The notes under the pieces were generated by a model. It ran no database searches. It had not been told where the DNA came from and was given only the letters and a program-made list of their open reading frames with translations. Shown here in pieces: positions 40,252 to 49,767 of a stretch of 64,000 bases of DNA (positions within the stretch are counted from its first letter, which is position 1; the number at the start of each line of letters is the position of its first letter). Source of the DNA: an uncultured Roseicyclus sp. (lineage in GTDB: Bacteria; Pseudomonadota; Alphaproteobacteria; Rhodobacterales; Rhodobacteraceae); NCBI GenBank assembly GCA_947491935.1, contig CANLLF010000003.1, forward strand, positions 706,397 to 770,396, written 5' to 3'. Made by a program: the position numbers and the translations under genes.

Positions 40252-40944
40252 ATGTTCAGCCGCTCGCAGATGTCATACGAGGCCCTCGCGTTGCCCGATC
40301 GGGTGAGCCTGAGCGATGCCGAGGCTCTGGCCGCCGCCCGCGCCGCCCATGACGAGATCCGCACCCGCCACACGATCCGCGACTTCACCGATCAGCCGGT
40401 GCCGCGTGAGATCATCGAGGCCTGTGTGCAGGCCGCGGGCACGGCCCCATCGGGCGCGAACCACCAGCCCTGGCACTTCGTGGCGATCTCAGATCCAGGC
40501 CTGAAGCAGCGCATCCGCGACGAGGCCGAGATCGAGGAAAAGAAGTTCTACGAGGGCGGCGCCGGTGATGAATGGCTCCGCGCGCTGGAGCCGATCGGCA
40601 CGAATGCCGACAAACCACACCTGACCACCGCGCCGTGGCTGATCGTCGTCTTCGCGCAGCGCTGGGGGGAGTTCGACGACGGCACGCGGTTCAAGAACTA
40701 CTACGTGCCCGAAAGCGTCGGCATCGCCACCGGCTTCCTGATCTGGGCGCTCCACCGCGCCGGGCTGTCAATGCTCACCCACACGCCCAACCCGATGAAA
40801 TTCCTGAACGACGCGCTGGGGCGACCGGCCTCGGAAAAGCCCACCATGATCCTTGCCGTGGGCCATGCCGCCGAGGACGCCAAGGTGCCCGCCGTCGCAA
40901 AGATGAAAAAACCGCTGAGCGAGATCCTCAGCATAAGGGACTAG
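40252..40944 (+). CDS. Nitroreductase family protein
   Basis: A 230-residue FMN-dependent enzyme. The phosphate-binding RHTIRDFTDQPVP and the conserved AGTAPSGANHQPWHF are typical, as is the C-terminal RPASEKPTMILAVGH. The family includes nitroreductases and iodotyrosine deiodinase-like members; the ANHQPW block is shared with both. It sits inside the TAXI/TRAP operon, so it may act on the imported substrate. Confidence 0.88.
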   Translation: MFSRSQMSYEALALPDRVSLSDAEALAAARAAHDEIRTRHTIRDFTDQPVPREIIEACVQAAGTAPSGANHQPWHFVAISDPGLKQRIRDEAEIEEKKFYEGGAGDEWLRALEPIGTNADKPHLTTAPWLIVVFAQRWGEFDDGTRFKNYYVPESVGIATGFLIWALHRAGLSMLTHTPNPMKFLNDALGRPASEKPTMILAVGHAAEDAKVPAVAKMKKPLSEILSIRD

Positions 40945-41035
40945 ATCGGGCCACCAGGCCCACAGCACAAAATATTGAACCGCCATACCAGACAGATCTG
41001 GTGTAGCATGCGGGGAACCGACCCGGGGGACAGAC

Positions 41036-43411
41036 ATGACCGACCGCGACGCCACGGAAGCGACAGAAGATCAGGTAGACGGCCCCGTTCTGGCCGAAGG
41101 TGTTGACGAGGAACCGGTGGAAAGCAACCGCCGCCTCTTCACCGGCAACGCCTATCTGTTCATCGCGGGCCTTTCGACGCTGTACGCCTTCTTCCACATG
41201 GCCGCGCTCAACGGCCTGTCGATCGAGAATCTGACAGGCATCGACCTGCCCTTCCTGCCGCAATTCCCGATGGAGACGTGGAATTTCCGCATCGTCCACA
41301 TCGCGGGCGCACTCGGCCTGGGCTTTGCCCTCTTCTCCGCCCACACCTTTTCGTCCCAGGACGCCGATACGCCCCGCTCGGCCACACGGCCTCTGACCAT
41401 CGCGGCGGCGCTTATGCTGATCCCCACATTCTACGCCGCCTGGACGGCGTTTGGGTTCATCAACTTCATCAATACCGGCGAGCTTGTCGAAATGGGCGGA
41501 CGCGCGGCCTGGCTGTCGCAACCCGGCGATAATCCCGCCTTCCAAAACGAGCTTTTCGCGCCCTATCTCGGGATCTACGAGCGTGAGATCTACGGCTTTG
41601 GCCTCCCGCTCCTGATCGCCACGTTCGGGGCCATCGCGTTGGGCTGGTTCGAAAAACGCGGCCGGTCGCAGATCGCGGCCTCCGACGTTGTGCTGATGCT
41701 CTGCGGCCTGGTCGTGGCACTCTACCTGATCCCGATCTACGGCACCCAGGCGCGGCAATCGGTCGGCACCGCGCAGGTGCCCATCGGCGTAGCCTTCGCC
41801 GCCACCGCAAGCTCCGCCATGATCCTTGAACTGACGCGCCGCGTGGCGGGCCTTGCACTGGTCATCATCACCGGCGTCTTCCTGCTCTACACCTTCACCG
41901 CGCATCTGATGCCGGGCATCCTGGCGGTCGAAAACTCCTATACCTGGCACCGCTTCTTCGGCTTCCTCTACACCGATGCGGGCATCCTGGGGCCGACCAC
42001 GGCGGTGTCGTCGACCTACATCATCCTCTTCATCATCTTCGCGGCTTTCCTTCAGGCCTCCAAGGTGGGTGATTACTTCGTGAACTTCGCCTTCGCCGCC
42101 GCGGGCCGTGCGCGGGGCGGCCCCGCCAAGGTCGCGATCTTCGCCTCCGGTCTGATGGGCATGATCAACGGCACATCCGCCGGCAACGTGGTGGCCACAG
42201 GGTCCCTCACCATCCCGCTGATGAAAAAAGTCGGCTATCACAAGAAGACCGCGGGCGCGGTCGAGGCCGCCGCCTCCACCGGCGGTCAGATCATGCCGCC
42301 GATCATGGGCGCGGGTGCCTTCATCATGGCCGAAATCACCGGCATTCCGTACCAAGAGATCGCCATCGCCGCGATCATCCCCGCGATCCTCTACTTCGCC
42401 TCGATCTACTTCATGGTGGATTTCGAAGCCGCCAAGCTCGGCATGCGCGGCATGCGCGAAGATGAACTGCCGAAGTTCAGAGATATGGTCCGCCGGGTCT
42501 TCCTGTTCCTGCCGATCATCATCCTGATCGCCGCGCTCTTCATGGGTTATTCGGTGATCCGGGCGGGCACATTGGCCACCGTATCCGCCGCCGTGGTCTC
42601 GTGGCTCACGCCCTACCGGATGGGGCCCCGCTCCATCGTGAAGGCATTTGAGCTTGCCGGCGTCATGTCGATCCAGATCATCGCGGTCTGCGCCTGCGCG
42701 GGCATCATCGTGGGCGTCATAAGCCTCACCGGCGTCGGGGCGCGCTTCTCCGCCGTGCTGCTGGATCTGGCGGGCGTCAGCCAGCTTCTGGCGCTCTTCT
42801 TCGCCATGTGCATCGCGATCCTTCTGGGCATGGGCATGCCGACCACCGCCGCCTATGCCGTGGCGGCCTCGGTCGTGGCACCCGGCCTCATCGGCCTGGG
42901 CATCCCGACGCTGACGGCGCATTTCTTCGTCTTCTACTTCGCCGTTGTCTCCGCCATCACACCACCTGTGGCCTTGGCGAGTTATGCGGCGGCGGGCATA
43001 TCCGGGGCCAATCCGATGGAAACATCGGTGGCGTCGTTCAAGATCGGCATCGCCGCCTTCATCGTGCCGTTCATGTTCTTCTATAACGGCAACCTGCTGA
43101 TGCAGGGGCCGGTCGTCGAACTGGCCGGCGAAATGGTCCATGAACCGGCGGCGTGGTACAACGTCCTGCGCGCGGGCGTGACGGCGACCTTCGGGATCTT
43201 CTTGCTGTCGTCCGGCATCCAGGGCTGGTTCCTCGGCAACCGCCCGGCTTGGTTCCTGCGGGTCGGCCTGATCTTTGCGGCTCTCGCGCTGATCGCGGGT
43301 GGCTGGGTGACGGACCTGATCGGGATCGGCATCGCCGTGGGCATCTTCCTGGTCCAGCGGGTGTTCCATCCCAACCCCGATGCCGCCATTCCGGTCCGCG
43401 GCGCCGATTGA
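41036..43411 (+). CDS. TRAP transporter fused permease (4TM-12TM)
   Basis: A 791-residue fusion of the small (DctQ-like) and large (DctM-like) TRAP permease subunits, the arrangement that goes with TAXI binding proteins. The large part has MGMINGTSAGNVVATGSL, GAVEAAASTGGQIMPPIMGAGAF and the late GMGMPTTAAYAVAAS motif. It drives Na+-coupled uptake. The N terminus is acidic and cytoplasmic. The gene follows the nitroreductase by 91 bases. Confidence 0.95.
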   Translation: MTDRDATEATEDQVDGPVLAEGVDEEPVESNRRLFTGNAYLFIAGLSTLYAFFHMAALNGLSIENLTGIDLPFLPQFPMETWNFRIVHIAGALGLGFALFSAHTFSSQDADTPRSATRPLTIAAALMLIPTFYAAWTAFGFINFINTGELVEMGGRAAWLSQPGDNPAFQNELFAPYLGIYEREIYGFGLPLLIATFGAIALGWFEKRGRSQIAASDVVLMLCGLVVALYLIPIYGTQARQSVGTAQVPIGVAFAATASSAMILELTRRVAGLALVIITGVFLLYTFTAHLMPGILAVENSYTWHRFFGFLYTDAGILGPTTAVSSTYIILFIIFAAFLQASKVGDYFVNFAFAAAGRARGGPAKVAIFASGLMGMINGTSAGNVVATGSLTIPLMKKVGYHKKTAGAVEAAASTGGQIMPPIMGAGAFIMAEITGIPYQEIAIAAIIPAILYFASIYFMVDFEAAKLGMRGMREDELPKFRDMVRRVFLFLPIIILIAALFMGYSVIRAGTLATVSAAVVSWLTPYRMGPRSIVKAFELAGVMSIQIIAVCACAGIIVGVISLTGVGARFSAVLLDLAGVSQLLALFFAMCIAILLGMGMPTTAAYAVAASVVAPGLIGLGIPTLTAHFFVFYFAVVSAITPPVALASYAAAGISGANPMETSVASFKIGIAAFIVPFMFFYNGNLLMQGPVVELAGEMVHEPAAWYNVLRAGVTATFGIFLLSSGIQGWFLGNRPAWFLRVGLIFAALALIAGGWVTDLIGIGIAVGIFLVQRVFHPNPDAAIPVRGAD

Positions 43412-43522
43412 CGCGGGCGTCCCCTCGCCTCAATAAGGCATAGGCGCGCCCGGTCTGATCGCCTGGCGCGTCCTTCTCTTTGTTCCCCGAACATGCCCGC
43501 CGGAGGCATCCCGAGGCCCGCC

Positions 43523-44686
43523 ATGCAGACCCTCCACCAGCCCCCGACAGAGCCCGCTTTCGTCCAGAACCCCTACCCGTTCTACGATCGCGCCCGCGCC
43601 GCCGGGCCGCTCTTCCACTGGGCCGACTACAACCTGCCCTGCACCACCACCCACGCCGCCACCAACGCGATCCTGCGCGATCGCCGCTTTGGCCGCGAAC
43701 CGGTGGATCAGCTTCGGATCCCCGACCACCTCAAGCCCTTCTACGCGGTCGAAGCGCATTCAATGCTCGAACTCGAACCGCCGCGCCATACCCGCCTGCG
43801 CGCGCTGGTCCTGCGCGCCTTCACCAACCGCCGCATCAAGGCCCTCGGCCCCGAAATCACGCAACTCACCCATGACCTGATCGACCGTTTCCCGGACGGC
43901 GAGCACGACCTGCTCGATACGTTCTGCCGTCCCCTGCCCGTCACCATCATCGCCCGCCTTCTGGGCGTGCCCGAGGCGATGGCGCCAGACCTGCTGAAAT
44001 GGTCCAATGCGATGGTGATGATGTATCAGGCCGGGCGCACGCGGGCGGACGAAGACGCGGCGGTCCGGGCGACCGAGGAGTTCGTGGCCTTCATGCGCGG
44101 CTATGTGGATCAGCGCCGCGCCGATCCCCGCGATGATCTGATCTCAAGCCTGATCGCGGCGGAGGAGCACGGCGAAAAGCTCTCCACCGATGAACTCATC
44201 ACCACCTGCATCCTGCTCCTGAATGCGGGGCACGAGGCGACGGTGCATTCCATGGGCAACGGCCTGAACCTCTGCCTGCGCGACGGCCACCGCCCCGGCG
44301 CCGATCCCGCGCCGTTCGTGGAGGAGATCTTCCGCATCGACCCGCCGCTGCACATGTTCACCCGCTATTGCTACGAGCCCGTGGAGGTGCAGGGTCACCA
44401 ATTCCAGCGCGGCGATCAAATCGGCCTGCTTCTGGCCGCCGCCAACCACGACCCCGCCGCCTATCCCGATCCCACCCACTTCGACCCGGCCCGTAACGGC
44501 CCGCCGCAACTCGCTTTCGGGGCCGGTCTGCATTTCTGCGTCGGCGCGCCGCTGGCCCGGCTGGAGCTTCAGATCGCCCTGCCGATCCTATTTGAGCGCT
44601 GCCCCGATCTGCGGCTGACCCATAGGCCGCACTATGCCGATATCTACCACTTCCACGGCCTCGATCGGCTGAAAGTCGCGCGGTAA
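43523..44686 (+). CDS. Cytochrome P450
   Basis: A 387-residue soluble bacterial P450. The I-helix motif is LLLNAGHEATVHS, the ExxR is EIFR in VEEIFRIDPP, and the heme-binding loop FGAGLHFCVGAPLARLE places the thiolate ligand at Cys339. The start at 43523 (MQTLHQPPT) follows CGAGG; the upstream ATG at 43493 would add ten residues. No ferredoxin or reductase gene is adjacent. Substrate unknown. Confidence 0.93.
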   Translation: MQTLHQPPTEPAFVQNPYPFYDRARAAGPLFHWADYNLPCTTTHAATNAILRDRRFGREPVDQLRIPDHLKPFYAVEAHSMLELEPPRHTRLRALVLRAFTNRRIKALGPEITQLTHDLIDRFPDGEHDLLDTFCRPLPVTIIARLLGVPEAMAPDLLKWSNAMVMMYQAGRTRADEDAAVRATEEFVAFMRGYVDQRRADPRDDLISSLIAAEEHGEKLSTDELITTCILLLNAGHEATVHSMGNGLNLCLRDGHRPGADPAPFVEEIFRIDPPLHMFTRYCYEPVEVQGHQFQRGDQIGLLLAAANHDPAAYPDPTHFDPARNGPPQLAFGAGLHFCVGAPLARLELQIALPILFERCPDLRLTHRPHYADIYHFHGLDRLKVAR

Positions 44687-44801
44687 GGAAAGCCGCACTT
44701 GGTGGTTCGACCATCGCCGCACACACTCTTCTCACATTTTGTTTACCGCTTTTTTCATCGCGGGCCGGGATTTACCCCGGCCTGTTTCAAGGAGTTTTCC
44801 C

Positions 44802-45530
44802 ATGTTCCGACTTGCCCTGATCGGGGCCGCCCTGGCCCTGTCCGCCCCGGCCTCCGCCTCCACATTTGCCAATTTCGACGCCTCCATCGGCGTGACGCTG
44901 CAAGTGTCCCCGGCCGAGGAATTGTTCGAATCCGGCGGCTATCTTCCAAGCGTGCCCACCATCATGACCAACGGGGACGTCTCCCTCGTGACGGGCGACG
45001 ATGGCAATGGCGACGTGTGCTGCAACGGCGGTTTCGTCGACACGACCCTGCCGACCTATATGGGCGAGGCGGCGCTCTCGGCCGAGGGGTCCGTCCATTC
45101 CGTGGGCTCCGTGTTTGCCGAAGGGGAGCGGCGCGCGGTCTGGAACTTCATCAATTTCGGCGCCTCGACGGAAAGCATCGAGCTGACCTTCGATATCGCC
45201 ATGGCGATCACGCAGGCCATCGATCCGCTCGTGGGCGGCACCGCCGCGTCGGGCGCTTATATCAACATCTTCCGTGATGGGGCCTCGATCTACAGTGAGG
45301 CCATCGAAGGGGTCGAAGATGAATTCGCCGTCGGCACCGCCTTCGCGGAGCAGTTCGTCTACAATTTCGACCTGCCGGCCTCCGGCGATACCGACACCCA
45401 GTTCACGTTCTTTGTGGGTGGTTACGTCGATGTATCGAATGAACTGGCGCCGGTGCCTCTGCCTGCGGGCGCGGTGCTGCTGCTGACCGGCCTTGGCGCA
45501 CTTGGCCTGCACCGCCGGATACGTACCTGA
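44802..45530 (+). CDS. VPLPA-CTERM sorting-signal protein
   Basis: A 242-residue exported protein: signal peptide (MFRLALIGAALALSAPASAS), a beta-rich passenger with paired cysteines (DVCCNGG) and a C-terminal tripartite sorting tail VPLPAGAVLLLTGLGALGL, then HRRIRT. This is the VPLPA variant of PEP-CTERM, processed by exosortase D-type enzymes in Rhodobacterales. AAGGAG precedes the ATG. No exosortase is seen in the window. Confidence 0.85.
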   Translation: MFRLALIGAALALSAPASASTFANFDASIGVTLQVSPAEELFESGGYLPSVPTIMTNGDVSLVTGDDGNGDVCCNGGFVDTTLPTYMGEAALSAEGSVHSVGSVFAEGERRAVWNFINFGASTESIELTFDIAMAITQAIDPLVGGTAASGAYINIFRDGASIYSEAIEGVEDEFAVGTAFAEQFVYNFDLPASGDTDTQFTFFVGGYVDVSNELAPVPLPAGAVLLLTGLGALGLHRRIRT

Positions 45531-45540
45531 TAGGCGACAC

Positions 45541-45561
45541 GCGGCGGACATAATCCGCCGC
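45541..45561 (+). terminator. Hairpin after the VPLPA-CTERM gene
   Basis: GCGGCGGA and TCCGCCGC form an 8-bp stem with a 5-base loop, eleven bases after the stop. The following CTATTTACC is a weak T-tract, so termination may be partial. Confidence 0.55.
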
Positions 45562-45592
45562 CTATTTACCAGATTATTGATCAATAAACGCG

Positions 45593-45618
45593 CCCTGTCC
45601 CTTGATCGGGGGACAGGG
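45593..45618. promoter_or_regulatory. 9-bp inverted repeat upstream of the 53-aa/LuxR operon
   Basis: CCCTGTCCC and GGGACAGGG flank an 8-base spacer, 57 bases upstream of the small ORF at 45675. It could be an operator or a leader hairpin. It directly follows an AT-rich stretch (ATTATTGATCAATAAA) that could hold the promoter. Confidence 0.4.
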
Positions 45619-45674
45619 CCGCATCTGCGGGGGCGTTATGGCTCGGGGACCAATCCGTTCAAAGGAGCCCCGCC

Positions 45675-45836
45675 ATGCCGCCCCTCTTCGTCACCCACCC
45701 CCGCCAATATTCCGAAGACGCGTTCTATGCGCTGCACGCCCAGGACGCGCCGGGCCTCTCTTGGCTCCGCCCACTGATCCCGGCCCTGCGGCTGCGCTTG
45801 CCAAAATGGCGCCGCCTCCGCAGGCTGACCCCATGA
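45675..45836 (+). CDS. 53-residue protein coupled to a LuxR regulator
   Basis: A 53-codon ORF preceded by AAAGGAG at seven bases. It starts MPPLFVTHPRQYSEDAFYAL and has a basic Arg/Leu-rich end (LRLRLPKWRRLRRLTP). Its stop overlaps the ATG of the LuxR-type gene by four bases, so translation is coupled. The leader hairpin at 45593 lies upstream. Its function is unknown. It could simply be a leader peptide that tunes translation of the regulator. Confidence 0.55.
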   Translation: MPPLFVTHPRQYSEDAFYALHAQDAPGLSWLRPLIPALRLRLPKWRRLRRLTP

Positions 45837-46813
45837 GTCAAGCCTGTCCCGATACGCCCGATGACGCAGCCGAGATTGCCGCCATCATCGCCGCCGATAC
45901 CAACGCCTATCTGGCGAGGGATCGCGCCGCCTGGGGGCGCTGCTTCGTGCAGGACGCGCGGTTTCAAAGCGTCATGGAATGTGGCGGCCTTCTGGTCAGC
46001 CGCAGCTTCGCCGATTTTCAGCGCATCATTTTCGACGTGATGGAGGCCGGGCCCGACGCCTCCACCGGGCGGCACAGGCACCACGATATGTCGATCGAGG
46101 TTTCGGGCGATATGGCCTGGGCGCGGTTCGATCAGACCATGCAGGCGCCAATCGATGCGCTCGACCCGCCAACGCTCAGCCACAATCTCCGCGTTCTCAG
46201 CCGCGAAGCCGACGGCTGGCGCATCGTCTTTCACGGTGTCTGGGCGGAAAAGGCCCGTGACACGTCCAGCGCGGTGATCGAGATCGACGCCAAGGCCCGC
46301 GTGCTCTGGGCCAGTCCCACCGCCACCACGCGCCTGGACAGCTTTGACGGCCTGACGATCAGCAACGGCACCTTGCGCGCCAGCCGGCCGGAATGGGACA
46401 GGGATCTGCGCCAGGCCATCGATCAGGCCGCGCCACTGCTGTCGATGGTGCCCTACCGCCAAGTTGCCGGTCTGACGTCGGAACCCATCCGCTACCCCGT
46501 GATCCTGGGCGATGACGCCCGGGGGCAGCGGCTGATCTGTTGGGTTCGGATCGAAGATTTCAGGCTCTATGTCTCCTTCGGTGAAGAAGAACGTATGGCG
46601 CGCCAGCTGGCCTCGGCCCGCGCCATCTTCGGCCTGTCCGACGCGCAGGTGCGCCTTGTCGGGCTGATCGCCGAGGGATGTGATCTCAGCCAGGCCGCCC
46701 ACCGGCTTGGCATTTCACCCAGCACCACACGCACCCATCTCAACCGCATCTTTGACAAGGTCGGCGTCCGCAGCCAAACCGCATTGCTGCGCCTGGTGCT
46801 CAGCTGCGGATAA
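45833..46813 (+). CDS. LuxR-type regulator with SnoaL/NTF2-like N-terminal domain
   Basis: A 326-residue protein. Residues ~5-130 look like an NTF2/SnoaL-like fold (DTNAYLARDRAAWGRCFVQDARF, a possible ligand pocket). Residues ~265-325 form the LuxR HTH (GLSDAQVRLVGLIAEGCDL, AHRLGISPSTTRTHLNRIFDKVG). The start ATG at 45833 overlaps the small ORF. The frame upstream to 45602 is not used. This domain pairing is unusual for LuxR proteins; the ligand is unknown. Confidence 0.8.
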   Translation: MSQACPDTPDDAAEIAAIIAADTNAYLARDRAAWGRCFVQDARFQSVMECGGLLVSRSFADFQRIIFDVMEAGPDASTGRHRHHDMSIEVSGDMAWARFDQTMQAPIDALDPPTLSHNLRVLSREADGWRIVFHGVWAEKARDTSSAVIEIDAKARVLWASPTATTRLDSFDGLTISNGTLRASRPEWDRDLRQAIDQAAPLLSMVPYRQVAGLTSEPIRYPVILGDDARGQRLICWVRIEDFRLYVSFGEEERMARQLASARAIFGLSDAQVRLVGLIAEGCDLSQAAHRLGISPSTTRTHLNRIFDKVGVRSQTALLRLVLSCG

Positions 46814-46815
46814 GC

Positions 46816-49686
46816 TTACTCCGCGGCGTGTTTGCGCGCTTTCAGCATCGGCGCCAGGTAATGGCCGGTATAGCTTTCCGCCACCTCAGCCACCTGTTCC
46901 GGCGTGCCCTTGGCCACGATCTGCCCGCCGCCATCCCCGCCTTCGGGGCCAATATCGATGATGTGGTCGGCGGTCTTGATCACGTCGAGGTTGTGTTCGA
47001 TCACGATCACCGAATTGCCCTGATCGACCAGCTCATGAAGCACTTCCAGCAGCTTGCGCACATCCTCGAAATGCAGGCCCGTCGTCGGCTCGTCCAGAAT
47101 ATAGAGCGTCCGGCCCGTGGACCGTTTCGCCAGCTCCTTCGACAGCTTCACCCGCTGCGCCTCGCCGCCTGACAGCGTCGTCGCCTGCTGGCCCACCTTG
47201 ATATAGCCAAGGCCCACACGGACCAGCGCATCCATCTTCTCGCGGATGCTCGGCACCGCCTTGAAGAAGGTCTGCGCATCTTCAACCGTCATATCAAGAA
47301 CGTCCGCTATGCTCTTGCCTTTGAACTGAATTTCCAGCGTCTCACGGTTGTAGCGCGCGCCTTTGCAGGTCTCGCAGGTGACGTAGACATCGGGCAGGAA
47401 GTGCATCTCGATCTTGATGACACCGTCGCCCTGGCACGCCTCGCACCGGCCGCCCTTCACGTTAAAACTGAAGCGCCCCGGCTTGTAACCGCGTGCTTTC
47501 GATTCCGGCAGGCCCGCGAACCAATCCCGGATCGGGGTGAAGGCCCCGGTATAAGTGGCCGGGTTCGAGCGTGGCGTGCGGCCGATGGGCCGCTGGTCGA
47601 TATCGATCACCTTGTCGAGATGCTCCAGCCCCTTGATCGTCTCACACGGCGCGGGCGTCTGCCGCGCACCGTTGAGCTTCATGGAGGCCGTCTTGAACAG
47701 GGTCTCGATGGTCAGCGTGGATTTGCCCCCGCCTGACACGCCGGTCACGCACACGAACTTGCCCAACGGGAAATCCGCTGTGACGTTTTGCAGGTTGTTA
47801 CCGGTCGCCTTGACCACCGAGACCTTTTTCTTGTTGCCCTTGCGCCGCTCCGCCGGGATCGGGATCTCGCGCGCGCCCGACAGGTATTGCCCGGTGATCG
47901 ACGCCGCATCAGCCACGATCTGCGCCGGTGTGCCCTGCGCCACGATCTGGCCGCCATGGACACCCGCCCCCGGGCCGATATCGAACACGTAATCGGCCTC
48001 GCGGATCGCTTCCTCATCATGCTCCACGACGATCACCGTATTGCCCTGATCGCGCAGGTTCTTGAGCGTTGTCAGAAGCCGGTCATTGTCACGCTGATGC
48101 AGGCCGATGGAAGGCTCGTCCAGCACATAGAGCACGCCCGTCAGGCCCGAGCCGATCTGGCTGGCCAACCGGATCCGCTGACTTTCACCACCGGACAGCG
48201 TCCCGGCATTGCGGCTCAGCGTAAGGTATTGAAGCCCCACATTATTCAGGAACCCCAATCGCTCGCGGATTTCCTTCAGGATGGCCCGCGCAATCTCGTT
48301 GCGCTGCTGGGTCAGGGCATCCGGCACCGTGTCGACCCAGGCCAAAGCCTCGGCGATCGACATCCGCACCACCTGCCCGACATGAAGCAACTCATCGCCC
48401 TTGCCGATCTTCACCGCCAGCGCCTCGGGCCGCAGGCGATAACCGCCGCAATCGCCGCAGGGGCGGTTGTTCTGGAACCGCTCGAACTCTTCCCGAATCC
48501 ACGCCGAATCCGTCTCGCGATACCGGCGCTCCATATTCGGGATCACACCCTCGAAGGTGCGCTCCACCTGATAGACCCGCCCACCCTCGTCATAGCGGAA
48601 CTTGATCTCCTCCTCGCCCGAGCCGCGCAGGAACACCTGCTGGATCTTCGGGTCGAGGTCTTTCCACTTGGTCTTGGCAGCAAAGCCGTAATGCTTGGCA
48701 ATCGCCTCGATGGTCTGCACGAAATACGGGCTCTTGCCCTTCCGCCACGGCGCAATCGCCCCGTCTTCCAGCGACAAGGCGGCATCAGGCACCATCAGGC
48801 GTTCGTCGAAGAACAGCTCCTGCCCTAACCCGTCGCAGGTGGGGCAGGCCCCGAAGGGCGCGTTGAAGGAAAACAGGCGCGGCTCGATCTCGGGGATCGT
48901 GAAGCCGCTGACCGGGCAGGCGAATTTCTCGGAGAAGGTAAAGCGTTCGGGCTCCCCCTCACTCGGCGCGGTCTCAAGGATCGCGATCCCATCGGCCAGG
49001 TCCAGCGCGGTGCGGAACGAATCCGCCAGCCGCGTTTCCGCCCCCTCACGCACCACGATCCGGTCCACGACCACGTCGATGTCATGGCGGAACTTCTTGT
49101 CGAGCGTGGGTGGATCATCGAGCTCGTAGAACTCGCCATCCACCTTCACCCGCTGGAAGCCCTGCTTGCGCAGCTCCAGGAATTCCTTGCGGTATTCGCC
49201 TTTGCGGTCGCGCACGATGGGTGCCAGAAGATAGGCGCGCGTCCCCTCCTCCATCGCCATCACACGATCGACCATATCCTGCACCTGCTGCGCTTCGATG
49301 GGCTGACCGGTGGCCGGTGAATAGGGCGTGCCGACGCGGGCAAACAGCAGGCGGAGATAGTCGTAGATTTCCGTCACCGTGCCGACGGTAGAGCGTGGGT
49401 TTTTCGATGTCGTCTTCTGCTCGATGGAAATCGCGGGCGACAGGCCGGAAATGTGGTCGACGTCCGGTTTCTCCATCATATCAAGGAATTGCCGGGCATA
49501 GGCCGAGAGCGATTCCACGTAACGCCGCTGCCCTTCGGCATAGACAGTATCGAAGGCCAGCGAGGACTTGCCCGAGCCGGACAGGCCCGTCACAACCACC
49601 AGCTGGTCCCGCGGAATATCCAGGTCGATATTCTTCAGGTTGTGCTCGCGCGCGCCGCGCACTTCGATGTTCTTCAGCTCCGGCAT
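46816..49686 (-). CDS. uvrA: Excinuclease ABC subunit A
   Basis: A 956-residue damage-recognition ATPase of nucleotide excision repair. The first Walker A is [20 protein letters not shown], the second [20 protein letters not shown]. Zn-fingers include [10 protein letters not shown] and the [10 protein letters not shown] motif. Signatures [13 protein letters not shown] and [12 protein letters not shown] mark two ABC halves. Start at ATG 49686 ([12 protein letters not shown]); 49698 would add four residues, and the longer frame upstream is rejected. A LexA-type box lies 66 bases upstream. Confidence 0.97.
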   Translation of the reverse strand: MPELKNIEVRGAREHNLKNIDLDIPRDQLVVVTGLSGSGKSSLAFDTVYAEGQRRYVESLSAYARQFLDMMEKPDVDHISGLSPAISIEQKTTSKNPRSTVGTVTEIYDYLRLLFARVGTPYSPATGQPIEAQQVQDMVDRVMAMEEGTRAYLLAPIVRDRKGEYRKEFLELRKQGFQRVKVDGEFYELDDPPTLDKKFRHDIDVVVDRIVVREGAETRLADSFRTALDLADGIAILETAPSEGEPERFTFSEKFACPVSGFTIPEIEPRLFSFNAPFGACPTCDGLGQELFFDERLMVPDAALSLEDGAIAPWRKGKSPYFVQTIEAIAKHYGFAAKTKWKDLDPKIQQVFLRGSGEEEIKFRYDEGGRVYQVERTFEGVIPNMERRYRETDSAWIREEFERFQNNRPCGDCGGYRLRPEALAVKIGKGDELLHVGQVVRMSIAEALAWVDTVPDALTQQRNEIARAILKEIRERLGFLNNVGLQYLTLSRNAGTLSGGESQRIRLASQIGSGLTGVLYVLDEPSIGLHQRDNDRLLTTLKNLRDQGNTVIVVEHDEEAIREADYVFDIGPGAGVHGGQIVAQGTPAQIVADAASITGQYLSGAREIPIPAERRKGNKKKVSVVKATGNNLQNVTADFPLGKFVCVTGVSGGGKSTLTIETLFKTASMKLNGARQTPAPCETIKGLEHLDKVIDIDQRPIGRTPRSNPATYTGAFTPIRDWFAGLPESKARGYKPGRFSFNVKGGRCEACQGDGVIKIEMHFLPDVYVTCETCKGARYNRETLEIQFKGKSIADVLDMTVEDAQTFFKAVPSIREKMDALVRVGLGYIKVGQQATTLSGGEAQRVKLSKELAKRSTGRTLYILDEPTTGLHFEDVRKLLEVLHELVDQGNSVIVIEHNLDVIKTADHIIDIGPEGGDGGGQIVAKGTPEQVAEVAESYTGHYLAPMLKARKHAAE

Positions 49687-49752
49687 GCCTGCCCCCATTA
49701 ACGACCCGATAACACATAGGGGAACGCGGTTGAGTCTCCAACCGAAAATGCA

Positions 49753-49767
49753 GAACATTTCAGGAAC
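49753..49767 (-). promoter_or_regulatory. LexA-type SOS box upstream of uvrA
   Basis: GAAC-ATTTCAG-GAAC matches the alphaproteobacterial LexA operator GAAC-N7-GAAC. It is 66 bases upstream of the uvrA start, the known LexA target, and overlaps the last codons of the preceding MFS gene. This hit confirms the box type used by this genome. Confidence 0.88.

Noticed and set aside
40928-43369. 813-residue minus-strand frame, rich in Asp, Gly, Arg and His
   Set aside because: Antisense to the TRAP permease; low-complexity composition typical of shadow frames.
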